Shown here: one piece after another, positions 1 through 6,109 of the stretch
How positions within the stretch are numbered: the stretch's first letter is position 1
How the letters are laid out: each line of letters opens with the position of its first letter
Assembly (NCBI GenBank): GCA_945888895.1
Contig: CAMDAY010000122.1
Span: forward strand, 1-6,645
Length of the DNA stretch: 6,645 nt
Direction: 5' to 3'
Source: Dehalococcoides mccartyi
GTDB lineage: Bacteria; Chloroflexota; Dehalococcoidia; UBA2979
Made by a program: the position numbers and the translations under genes
Notes under the pieces: generated by a model
Database searches by the model: none
Seen by the model: only the letters and a program-made list of their open reading frames with translations
Told to the model about the DNA's origin: nothing

Positions 1-338
1 CGGTGTGGGTCAACCCGATGATCCCCGGCCTGACGAGCTGCGCGCCGGTCGTATTCGCGGAGTCGCTGACGCCTCCCGCGGGCGGCAAGGGCACCGTCGT
101 GTCGGCGCCGAACTTCGGTGCGGGATCCTCGGCGCTCGTGATCTTCAACGGCGGCACTGTCGCCGCGCTCGAGGCGGCCGTGCTCGCGGCTGGCGGCTCC
201 GGCGTGTGGGTGCAGGATGCGAGCGGCACGTTCCAGTTGCTCATCGGCAACGGGCCGATGTTCCTCAGTGACGCGTTCTCGGCGAAGTTCCCGGGCGGAT
301 TCACCGGCCTCCTCAGCGTGACCGTGACGAAGCGCTAG
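1..338 (+). CDS. C-terminal part of a secreted/surface protein of unknown function (5' end outside window)
   Basis: The reading frame is open from the window edge (codon phase begins at base 3) and stops at TAG 336-338, so about 111 C-terminal residues are visible. The GTG at base 3 is not supported as a start, because the frame is open to the edge and no upstream sequence is available. The visible part is rich in Gly, Ala, Val, Ser and Thr. It carries a motif of the form GG-T-V-x2-LE, then GxxVWVQD-x3-FQLL-x-GxGPMFLSDAF and a final FPGGF. I recall similar C-terminal modules (GGSV..LE ... G.P.FVN.AF...FP.G) in secreted proteins of Chloroflexota; this is memory, not a search. A role in adhesion or in presenting an upstream catalytic domain is possible, but nothing here shows it. 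The gene converges on the permease operon and ends 16 bases before the shared terminator. The call is firm as coding sequence and open as to function. Confidence 0.7.
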   Translation, partial: VWVNPMIPGLTSCAPVVFAESLTPPAGGKGTVVSAPNFGAGSSALVIFNGGTVAALEAAVLAAGGSGVWVQDASGTFQLLIGNGPMFLSDAFSAKFPGGFTGLLSVTVTKR

Positions 339-354
339 TCCGCTCGCCCTCGAC

Positions 355-402
355 GTCGCACAAGAAGAGACCCCGGTCACCCGGGGTCTCTTCTTGTGCG
401 AC
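355..402. terminator. Bidirectional rho-independent terminator, perfect 22-bp inverted repeat
   Basis: Bases 355-376 and 381-402 are exact reverse complements (22 bp) around the loop TCAC (377-380). The inner arms (GACCCCGG / CCGGGGTC) form a GC-rich stem. They are flanked by an A/G-rich tract (ACAAGAAGA) on the left and a T-rich tract (TCTTCTTGT) on the right, so both strands read GC stem followed by a U-rich run. It lies 16 bases after the stop of the plus-strand gene and 23 bases beyond the stop of the minus-strand permease gene. This is the expected place for a terminator shared by two convergent transcripts. Confidence 0.9.
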
Positions 403-425
403 TGTCGTTGACTTGTTCGAGGTGC

Positions 426-1325
426 CTAGCGCGATCCTCGGAGGCGCGGGTCGAGGACGTCGCGCAGGGCGTCGCCGAACATGTTGAACGCGTAGACAGC
501 CAGCGCGATTGCGAGGCCGGGGAAGACAGCGAGGTACGGCGCGCTGGTCATGTGCGACTGGGCGTCGTTCAGCATCCGGCCCCACGAGGGGAACGGCGGC
601 GGTGTGCCGAAGCCGAGGAACGACAGCGACGACTCCAGCAGGATCGCCCCGCCCACCTGCACCGTCATGCTGATGATGATCACCGGCACCACATTGGGCA
701 GCACGTGCTGCAACCAGATGCGCAGATCGGTCGCGCCGAGTGATCGAGCCGCCTCGATGTACGCCTCGGAGGAGATGGCCATCGTCGCTCCGCGGACCAG
801 GCGCGATGCGCCCGCGGAGAACAGTAATCCCATCGTGAAGATGAGCGTGACCCGGCTCGCTCCGAAGATCGCGACCACGAAGATCACGAAGATCAGACCG
901 GGGAACGCCTGCCAGATGTCCACGACGCGTTGGACGATGACATCGAACAGGCCCGCCTTGTACCCGGAGATGATCCCGATCGTCGTCGCGATCAGTCCGG
1001 AGACGATGACGGTTCCGAAGCCGATCAGGACCGACGTGTTCGCGCCGTAGATCAGGCGGCTGAACTGATCGCGTCCCTGTGCATCGGTGCCGGCCGGGTA
1101 GGTCAGCGACGGTGAGATCAGACGGTTCGGGATATCGATGTCGTCGTACGAGTATGGCGCGAGCCATTGCCCAAAGAGCGCGACGAACACCATCACGAGA
1201 ATCACGACAAAGCTGAACGCGCCGAGCGGCTTGGTCCGCGCGAACTTCCGCACGGTGCCCACCCACGTGGACGATGGGGGGATGACATCGAAGGTCTGGA
1301 GGGTGATCGGTTGGCTATCGGCCAC
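426..1325 (-). CDS. ABC transporter permease, DppC/OppC type (peptide/nickel family)
   Basis: This 299-residue protein is an inner-membrane permease subunit of a family 5 (peptide/opine/nickel) ABC importer and would pair with the DppB-type subunit encoded just upstream. The first membrane segment spans about residues 34-56 and is preceded by a basic stretch (VRKFARTKPLG). The DppC-typical block GTDAQGRDQFSRLIYGA sits at about 79-95. Further hydrophobic segments lie at about 97-120, 140-170, 211-235 and 265-285. The cytoplasmic EAA loop that contacts the ATPase is clear: EAARSLGA at 191-198, with LP at 209-210. Length and the ending DVLDPRLRGSR are normal for the family. The start is GTG 1325-1323 with an AAGGA ribosome site at 1339-1335, nine bases upstream. 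It overlaps the dppB-type gene by 11 bp, so translation is probably coupled. It is the last gene of the operon, and no ATPase gene follows before the terminator. Substrate cannot be read from the permease. Confidence 0.93.
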   Translation of the reverse strand: MADSQPITLQTFDVIPPSSTWVGTVRKFARTKPLGAFSFVVILVMVFVALFGQWLAPYSYDDIDIPNRLISPSLTYPAGTDAQGRDQFSRLIYGANTSVLIGFGTVIVSGLIATTIGIISGYKAGLFDVIVQRVVDIWQAFPGLIFVIFVVAIFGASRVTLIFTMGLLFSAGASRLVRGATMAISSEAYIEAARSLGATDLRIWLQHVLPNVVPVIIISMTVQVGGAILLESSLSFLGFGTPPPFPSWGRMLNDAQSHMTSAPYLAVFPGLAIALAVYAFNMFGDALRDVLDPRLRGSR

Positions 1326-2271
1326 TGTAGCGAATCCTTGGGTCGATCAACGAATAGGACAGGTCCACGATCAGATTCGACATGATCACGGCGAACGCCG
1401 AGAGCAGGACGACCCCCTGAACGACCGGGTAGTCGCGCATCTGAATGGAGTAGAACAGGTAACTGCCCATGCCGGGGATGCTGAAGATGCTCTCGAGGAT
1501 CACCGTGCCGCCGATCAGGTTCGGCACCTGCAGGCCGATGACCGTCACGACGGGGATCATCGCGTTCCGCGCGGCGTGGCGCCGCAGTACGAGGCGCTCC
1601 GCCAGGCCTTTGGCGCGGGCGGTCCGCACGTAGTCCTGTCGCAGCACCTCGAGCATCGTTGAGCGCGTGAGACGCATCACGATCGCGCCCAGCGAGCCGC
1701 TGAGGATGATCGCGGGGACCCAGAGCGTCTGGAACGACGAGATCGGATCTACCCAGAGGGGCTGGTAGCGGATCGGCGGTGTCCAGCGGAACAGGATGAA
1801 TCCGTACGTGATCGTCAGGAGCGCGAGCCAGAAGTGCGGGATGGCGAGCAACGTGATCGAGATGCTGCGCGCCACGTAATCCGTGCGGGTGTCCTGCTTC
1901 ACGGAAGCGAGCACACCCACTGGGATCCCGATAGCCAGGCCGATGATCATTGCCATCAGTCCGAGCTGGAAGGTGGCGGGCAGGCGCTGGACGACCTCGC
2001 CACCCACGGAGCGCCCACTGATGATCGAGGTGCCGAGGTCACCTCGCGCGATGTCGCCCATCCAAGTGATGTACTGCTGCGGGATCGATCGGTCCAAGGA
2101 GTAGTACTTCAGCAGCGCTTGCCGGAATTCCGGGCTGGCGGCGCCAAAGTCCCCAGCGATCTGGTCGATCACGTCGCCCGGTAAGAACCGGACGGCCATG
2201 AAGATGACCATCGTCACCCCGATCAGGGTGGGGATCACCAGCAACGAGCGGCGAATTGCGTACTTCGTCAT
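1315..2271 (-). CDS. ABC transporter permease, DppB/OppB type (peptide/nickel family)
   Basis: This 318-residue inner-membrane permease is the partner of the DppC-type subunit. The N-terminus, MTKYAIRRSLLVIPTLIGVT, is the classic DppB opening with the first membrane segment at about 8-28, followed by RFLPGD (28-33). The periplasmic part contains LDRSIPQQYITWMGDIARGDLGTS (59-82), also typical. Later segments lie near 103-124, 137-160, 183-199, 240-260 and 285-303. The EAA loop is TARAKGL (217-223) with IP at 239-240. The protein ends in the usual LIDPRIRY. I chose ATG 2271 because homology-like sequence begins exactly there. An in-frame GTG at 2352 would add 27 polar residues that do not look like the family. 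Neither start has a clear Shine-Dalgarno sequence, so the start is less certain than the gene. The gene lies 106 bp after the binding-protein gene, a gap in which I see no terminator or other gene. Confidence 0.92.
   Translation of the reverse strand: MTKYAIRRSLLVIPTLIGVTMVIFMAVRFLPGDVIDQIAGDFGAASPEFRQALLKYYSLDRSIPQQYITWMGDIARGDLGTSIISGRSVGGEVVQRLPATFQLGLMAMIIGLAIGIPVGVLASVKQDTRTDYVARSISITLLAIPHFWLALLTITYGFILFRWTPPIRYQPLWVDPISSFQTLWVPAIILSGSLGAIVMRLTRSTMLEVLRQDYVRTARAKGLAERLVLRRHAARNAMIPVVTVIGLQVPNLIGGTVILESIFSIPGMGSYLFYSIQMRDYPVVQGVVLLSAFAVIMSNLIVDLSYSLIDPRIRYSGR
1335..1339 (-). promoter_or_regulatory. Ribosome binding site of the DppC-type gene
   Basis: The minus strand reads AAGGA nine bases before GTG 1325, inside the end of the preceding permease gene. 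It decides the start of the downstream gene, which uses GTG rather than ATG. Confidence 0.6.
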
Positions 2272-2377
2272 CTTGTTCGCCGGTTGAACACGAACGAGTC
2301 GGTCGCGATACGCAAACGACTCCTCCGTGCCAACCAGTGCATCCTCTCGCACATGACTCGTGGGGGGCGGGTTCGCG

Positions 2378-4150
2378 CTAGGCCCTCCACCACCACGGGA
2401 TCTGCTCCACGCTGGCGGCGTGGCCCTGCGATCGGTACTCGGCGACGCCGCGCATGTTGGGCTGTGCGCCCTGGTACGACGGGGCCTGTGGGATCGGGAC
2501 GTAGTACATCGTCTTCGTCGCCAGCTCCTGCATGTCCTTCATGAGCTTCTGTCGTTCCGCGACGCTGGCCGCTTCGGAGTAGGTCTTGATCAGCTTGTTC
2601 AGGTCCGCGTCGTCGATGCCGCTGACGTTGCGCGGCAGGCCCGGCGTGAACGGGGCCTCCACGAAGTTGCCGGTCTCGCCCAGGGTGTAGCTGATCAGCG
2701 CCGCACCCTTGAACTTGCCGACGAACGTCTGCGGGATGAAGACGGACGAGTAGTCGTCCAGGACCGTCTTGAAGTCGATCTTGATGTCCTTGAGCATCTG
2801 GGAGATCAACTCGCCGTGGACCTGGTATGGGCGGGCGTACCCGCGCGTCCAGTGCCATTCCATGGAGAACCCGTTCGCGAAGCCAGCGGCCGCCAGCAAC
2901 TTGGTCGCCTCCGCGATGTTCTTCTTGAAGGCGGCCGCGTTGTCGGCAGACATGTCCTTTTTCGGGTCGAGCCAGTAGCCCTCGTGGCTGTGTGGGATGA
3001 ACGTGTCCCAGTGGTACGTCGGCGTGATGCCGAGCTTCTTCAACTCCGGCAGGTCGAACGCCGCGTCCAGCATCTGGTCGCGGTCGATCGCCATCGAGAT
3101 CGCGCGGCGGACGCGGACATCCTTCACCGGGCCGGTCGCCAGGTCTTCCTTCGAGAACACGATGTAGCGGGTGTTGCCCACCGGGTTCTCAATGACCTGC
3201 ACGCCCTTGATGGCCGCTTGCGCGCGCTGGATGTCCGCCGGTGACAGCGATGCGATCACATCGATGTTGCCGCCGAGGAACTGCGACAGCTGAGCCGCCT
3301 GGTCCTTGATGATGTTCTGTTCGAGCTTCTCGAAGTACGGCTTATCGGCGCCGAGGTGCCAGTCCGGGTTGCGCTTCCAGCTCCCCAGTGCGCCCGGCCG
3401 GTACTGCTCGAAGATGAACGGGCCTGTGCCGATCATCTTCTCCGCGGGGTTGAATGCCGTACCGGTTTCGACCGGCACGATCTGGCCGGACCGGGCGTCC
3501 GCGAGGACCGCGCCGGGGAAGGCGCCGTACTTTCGCTTCAGCTTGAATTCGATCGTGTTGGCGTCCGGCGTGTTGACCGCCTCGACGGCCTCAACCACAC
3601 CGGCGTCCGGGCCGGGCTTCGAACCGGGCGCCTTGCCGATGAGGCGCTCGTACGAGTACTTCACGTCGGCGGAAGTCATCGCGCGGTTCAGCGGCGCGGT
3701 GAACTTCACCTTCGGGTTGAGCTTCACGACGTAGCGCGAGGGGTCCGGCACCTCGACGGAGGCCGCGGCGTCCATCTGGGTGTCGAAGTTGATCGCCGGG
3801 AGGCCGGGGCCAGCCTTGTAGGCGAGCAGCCGGCTGTAGACGACGCCCGAGAACGACTTGGAGTCGGCGCTCAGGTTGCCCATCGGGTCGATGGTCGGCG
3901 GGTCATTGAGACGCGCCATGCGGAACGTGCCGCCGCTCTTCGGCTTCTCAGCCGCGCTGGTGGCCTGCGGTGCCGGGGCGATGCCGCCGGACTTCGCGAT
4001 GGTGGTCGTGGCCTGCGGGCTTCCGCCTCCGCCGCCGCAACCGATCAGTGCCGCACCCGCGAGGCCGATCCCCGTCGCCCCCATCGAGGTGAGCATGCGT
4101 CGGCGTGAGACCTGCCCTCGCGCCGCAGTCCAGTAACTCGACTCGCCCAT
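2378..4150 (-). CDS. ABC transporter substrate-binding lipoprotein, family 5 (SBP_bac_5, DppA/OppA-like), Tat-type signal
   Basis: This 590-residue extracytoplasmic binding protein captures the solute for the two permeases encoded downstream. The N-terminus has a twin-arginine motif (SRRRML, 15-20), a hydrophobic stretch (about 23-37) and a lipobox LIGC with Cys38. It is therefore predicted to be exported folded by Tat and lipid-anchored. A Gly/Ser/Thr/Ala/Pro linker (39-71) precedes the mature fold, which opens with SGGTFRMARLNDPPTIDPM. Family 5 hallmarks follow: a RYVVKLNPKVKFTAPLNRAMTSADVKYSYERL block, MIGTGPFIFEQYRPG, and VKDVRVRRAISMAIDRDQML. The C-terminus is unusually rich in Trp (WWWRA). 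The start is ATG 4150, with GGAGGG at 4161-4156 five bases upstream. The frame stays open to 4318, but that extension lacks a ribosome site and would bury the signal peptide. It is the first gene of the operon. Family members bind peptides, nickel, sugars or organic acids, so the ligand is unknown. Confidence 0.93.
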   Translation of the reverse strand: MGESSYWTAARGQVSRRRMLTSMGATGIGLAGAALIGCGGGGGSPQATTTIAKSGGIAPAPQATSAAEKPKSGGTFRMARLNDPPTIDPMGNLSADSKSFSGVVYSRLLAYKAGPGLPAINFDTQMDAAASVEVPDPSRYVVKLNPKVKFTAPLNRAMTSADVKYSYERLIGKAPGSKPGPDAGVVEAVEAVNTPDANTIEFKLKRKYGAFPGAVLADARSGQIVPVETGTAFNPAEKMIGTGPFIFEQYRPGALGSWKRNPDWHLGADKPYFEKLEQNIIKDQAAQLSQFLGGNIDVIASLSPADIQRAQAAIKGVQVIENPVGNTRYIVFSKEDLATGPVKDVRVRRAISMAIDRDQMLDAAFDLPELKKLGITPTYHWDTFIPHSHEGYWLDPKKDMSADNAAAFKKNIAEATKLLAAAGFANGFSMEWHWTRGYARPYQVHGELISQMLKDIKIDFKTVLDDYSSVFIPQTFVGKFKGAALISYTLGETGNFVEAPFTPGLPRNVSGIDDADLNKLIKTYSEAASVAERQKLMKDMQELATKTMYYVPIPQAPSYQGAQPNMRGVAEYRSQGHAASVEQIPWWWRA

Positions 4151-4155
4151 GTCTA

Positions 4156-4161
4156 CCCTCC
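4156..4161 (-). promoter_or_regulatory. Ribosome binding site of the substrate-binding protein gene
   Basis: The minus strand reads GGAGGG five bases before ATG 4150. This is a strong site and fixes the start immediately ahead of the Tat signal. Confidence 0.75.
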
Positions 4162-4174
4162 AGTGTTCAGCCGC

Positions 4175-4204
4175 GTCATACACACATGTAACGCAGCATG
4201 TCAA
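4175..4204 (-). promoter_or_regulatory. Candidate sigma-70-type promoter of the ABC transporter operon
   Basis: On the minus strand a perfect -35 box TTGACA (4204-4199) is followed after 18 bp by TATGAC (4180-4175), four of six matches to TATAAT. Transcription would begin near 4168, giving a leader of about 18 bases that just contains the GGAGGG ribosome site. The stretch is AT-richer than its surroundings. The assignment rests on consensus match and position only. Confidence 0.5.
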
Positions 4205-4216
4205 CATACGTAATAC

Positions 4217-4250
4217 GGCGGCGTTGCCTCGCGCGGATGCGCGAGCCGCC
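4217..4250. repeat. Imperfect inverted repeat in the divergent intergenic region
   Basis: CTCGCGC (4228-4234) and GCGCGAG (4239-4245) form a perfect 7-bp stem with loop GGAT. Outside it, GGCGG (4217-4221) can pair with CCGCC (4246-4250), leaving a six-base bulge on the left side only. It lies just upstream of the minus-strand -35 box. There is no U-run, so it does not look like a terminator. It may be an operator, or a chance product of GC-rich sequence. Confidence 0.35.
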
Positions 4251-4311
4251 TCGTCACCCGCCCAGGCGAGGTGGAAATTCTCGGGCCCACTCGTCGAGGC
4301 ACCCGACCGTA

Positions 4312-4329
4312 TCATCACGATCGTGTTGA
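4312..4329. promoter_or_regulatory. Candidate operator: 18-bp near-perfect palindrome overlapping a TTGACA box
   Basis: TCATCACGATCGTGTTGA is symmetric at 16 of 18 positions, with a perfect 10-bp core CACGATCGTG (4316-4325). A perfect plus-strand TTGACA (4326-4331) begins immediately after the core. A -10 box at the expected spacing is poor (CCGATG near 4349). TACATT at 4339-4344 is a better -10 but would need a different -35. The length and symmetry resemble sites for dimeric helix-turn-helix repressors (GntR or TetR type). No regulator gene is in the window. A site here could control the TPP-enzyme gene or both divergent units. Confidence 0.4.
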
Positions 4330-4397
4330 CAGATGGCCTACATTCGCACCGATGCGGCCCGAAACGACGGGCGGGATCGCGGTGTGCGCGGATGGCG

Positions 4398-4403
4398 AGG
4401 AGG
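4398..4403 (+). promoter_or_regulatory. Ribosome binding site of the TPP-enzyme gene
   Basis: A perfect AGGAGG lies seven bases before ATG 4411. It decides against the upstream in-frame ATG at 4333, which has no such site and directly follows the TTGACA box. Confidence 0.8.
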
Positions 4404-4410
4404 CGGGGGA

Positions 4411-6054
4411 ATGGGCGAGATCAACGGAGGTCGACTGGCGGCACGCCAGTTGAAGGCGTCGGGGATCGACACGATCTTCACGGTCGCCGCCGGCCCGATG
4501 GTGCAGGTGCTCATCGGCGCCGTCGAAGAAGGCATCAAGGTAGTGAACTGCCGCCACGACCTGAGCGCCGCCAACGCAGCCTCTGCGTGGGGCTGGGTGA
4601 ACAAGAAGCCCGGCGTGGTGGTCCTCGGCTCCGGCCCCGGCACGACCAACGGCGTCACTGGCCTTTACGTGGCAACCGACAGCGCGATGCCGCTGGTGGT
4701 CTTCGGCGGATCGGTCGGCACCGGCTCCGGCGGCCTCGGCGCGTTCCAGGAGACGGACCAAGTGCGCTTTGCGGCGCCCGGCTCGAAGTGGGCGTCGCGC
4801 ATCGGCAGCATCCGCCAGATGCCGGACATGATTCACCTCGCGCTCGGCAAGGCGATCAGCGGCCGTCCCGGCGGCGTGTACCTCGACTTCCCCGGCAACA
4901 TCGTCTCCGAGATGGTCGACGAGGACTCCATCCCGCTGCGCACCATGCTGCCGCAGGTGAGCGTGCCATACCCCGATCCCCGCGCCGTTGAGCAGATCGC
5001 CGACATGCTGGCGAACGCCGAGCACCCGCTGGTGCTGATCGGCAAGGGAGCCGCGTGGGCTGACGCGGGCGAGCCGCTGCGCCGCCTCGTCGATCGCGGC
5101 ATCCCGTTCGTCGCCTCGCCGATGGGGCGCGGCACAATCCCGGACGACCACGACATGTCGATGGCCGCCGCGCGGAACAACGCGATCCGCGGCGCGGATG
5201 CCGTACTGATGGTCGGTGCGAAGTTCAACTGGATGTTCCAGCAGGGCATGAACCTCGCGAAGGGCGTACGCATCGCGCAGATCGATATCGAGCCGGAGGA
5301 GATGTACTCGATCGCCGATGTCGAGATCGGCCTCTTCGCCGACTGCGCCGTCGCCGTCGACCAGATCGACAAGGCACTCGTCAGCCGCACGCTGCGGTCC
5401 GCCTCGAACGACTGGGTGTCGCAGCTCCAGGAGACCGTGCTCAAGAACAGCGCGTCGCTCGAAGAGGAGATGACGTCCGACTCCATTCCGATCAACCACC
5501 ACCGCCTCGTAGCCGACGTACGCGACGTCGTCGACCGCGATGCGTACGTGGTCGAGGAGGGCGAGGTGACGATGGGGATCATGCGGCAGCTGATGCCCGC
5601 GTTCCTCGCACGTCACCGGCTCGGCGCGGGCAGCACGGGCTGCATGGGTGTCGGCTTCCCGTACGCGGTGGGCGCCAAGCTGGCGAATCCGGACAAGCAG
5701 GTCGTCGCCGTTCTCGGTGACTACGCCTTCGGATCGGCGGCGATGGAGATCGAGACGTGCGCGCGCCTCGGCATCAACGTCGTCGTCGTCATCTCGAACA
5801 ACGCGGGCATCTCCGCACACACGATGCAGGCGCGCTTCCCCGCGGATGCACCGCCGGTCGGCGCGATGATCCCGGCGGACTACGAAAAGATGGCGGAGAT
5901 GGTGGGCGCGTACTCCGAACGGGTCACCGACCCGGCGGAGCTGCAGCCGGCGCTGAAGCGCGCCTTCGCGGCGAACAGCGTCGCGATCATCAACGTCATC
6001 ACCGACCCGGACGCCGGCAAGGGCCGGCGCACGCCACGCACGATGTACATCTAG
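4411..6054 (+). CDS. Thiamine-diphosphate-dependent enzyme of the oxalyl-CoA decarboxylase / 2-hydroxyacyl-CoA lyase group, divergent active site
   Basis: This 547-residue, probably cytoplasmic enzyme has the three-domain layout of its superfamily. The Pyr domain spans about 4-170, the central domain about 187-325 (with LIGKGAAWADAGEPL and MVGAKFNWMFQQG) and the PP domain about 360-530. SGRPGGVYLDFP, EEGEVTMG and the ARHRLGAGSTGCMGVG block are typical of the OXC/HACL group rather than of acetolactate synthase. GAFQE (110-114) recalls human HACL1. The TPP/Mg motif is GDY (436-438) with NN at 463-464; Asp437 and Asn464 are the likely metal ligands. Known members decarboxylate oxalyl-CoA or split 2-hydroxyacyl-CoA into formyl-CoA and an aldehyde. 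Oddities: the conserved Glu that activates TPP is Asp50 (RHD), the Tyr expected after NNxGI is Ser468, and the third motif residue is Tyr438. The downstream CoA-transferase supports a CoA-thioester substrate. The start is ATG 4411 behind AGGAGG. The group is fairly certain; the exact reaction is not. Confidence 0.88.
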   Translation: MGEINGGRLAARQLKASGIDTIFTVAAGPMVQVLIGAVEEGIKVVNCRHDLSAANAASAWGWVNKKPGVVVLGSGPGTTNGVTGLYVATDSAMPLVVFGGSVGTGSGGLGAFQETDQVRFAAPGSKWASRIGSIRQMPDMIHLALGKAISGRPGGVYLDFPGNIVSEMVDEDSIPLRTMLPQVSVPYPDPRAVEQIADMLANAEHPLVLIGKGAAWADAGEPLRRLVDRGIPFVASPMGRGTIPDDHDMSMAAARNNAIRGADAVLMVGAKFNWMFQQGMNLAKGVRIAQIDIEPEEMYSIADVEIGLFADCAVAVDQIDKALVSRTLRSASNDWVSQLQETVLKNSASLEEEMTSDSIPINHHRLVADVRDVVDRDAYVVEEGEVTMGIMRQLMPAFLARHRLGAGSTGCMGVGFPYAVGAKLANPDKQVVAVLGDYAFGSAAMEIETCARLGINVVVVISNNAGISAHTMQARFPADAPPVGAMIPADYEKMAEMVGAYSERVTDPAELQPALKRAFAANSVAIINVITDPDAGKGRRTPRTMYI

Positions 6055-6095
6055 CGATCGCGTCGGGGTGCCCGCCTCGACGCTCGGTTGCCGGT

Positions 6096-6100
6096 GGAGG
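6096..6100 (+). promoter_or_regulatory. Ribosome binding site of the CoA-transferase gene
   Basis: GGAGG, within a longer G-rich run, lies nine bases before ATG 6110 in the 55-bp gap after the TPP-enzyme stop. The gap shows no terminator, so the two genes are probably co-transcribed. Confidence 0.65.
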
Positions 6101-6109
6101 GGGTTTCAC

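Noticed and set aside
313..1266. Open frame of 317 codons on the minus strand in another frame of the DppC-type gene
   Set aside because: The overlapping frame at 426-1325 encodes an unmistakable permease. This one is Arg/Pro-rich and lacks membrane segments.
2272..2352. GTG 2352 as start of the DppB-type permease
   Set aside because: The extra 27 residues are polar and unlike the family, and no Shine-Dalgarno sequence precedes it. Kept only as an alternative because ATG 2271 also lacks a clear site.
2360..3244. Open frame of 294 codons on the plus strand opposite the binding-protein gene
   Set aside because: It is a mirror of the GC-rich codon pattern of the real gene. The composition is Arg/Val/Leu/Asp-rich, and it has no motif or ribosome site.
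4151..4318. N-terminal extension of the binding protein up to an ATG at 4318
   Set aside because: It would place 56 residues before the Tat signal and run across the best promoter. ATG 4150 has GGAGGG five bases upstream.
4333..4410. Upstream ATG giving the TPP enzyme a 26-residue N-terminal extension
   Set aside because: There is no ribosome site, it lies immediately after a TTGACA box, and the extension is Arg/Gly-rich. AGGAGG at 4398-4403 points to ATG 4411.
4315..5820. Open frame of 501 codons on the minus strand opposite the TPP-enzyme gene
   Set aside because: It is antisense to a strongly recognisable enzyme, is dominated by Arg, Ala, His, Asp and Val as expected from reading a GC-rich gene backwards, and shows no domain.
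4411..6054. Acetolactate synthase large subunit as product of the TPP-enzyme gene
   Set aside because: The blocks SGRPGGVYLDFP, LIGKGAAWADAGEPL, GAFQE and ARHRLGAGSTGCMGVG match the OXC/HACL group better. No small-subunit gene is nearby.
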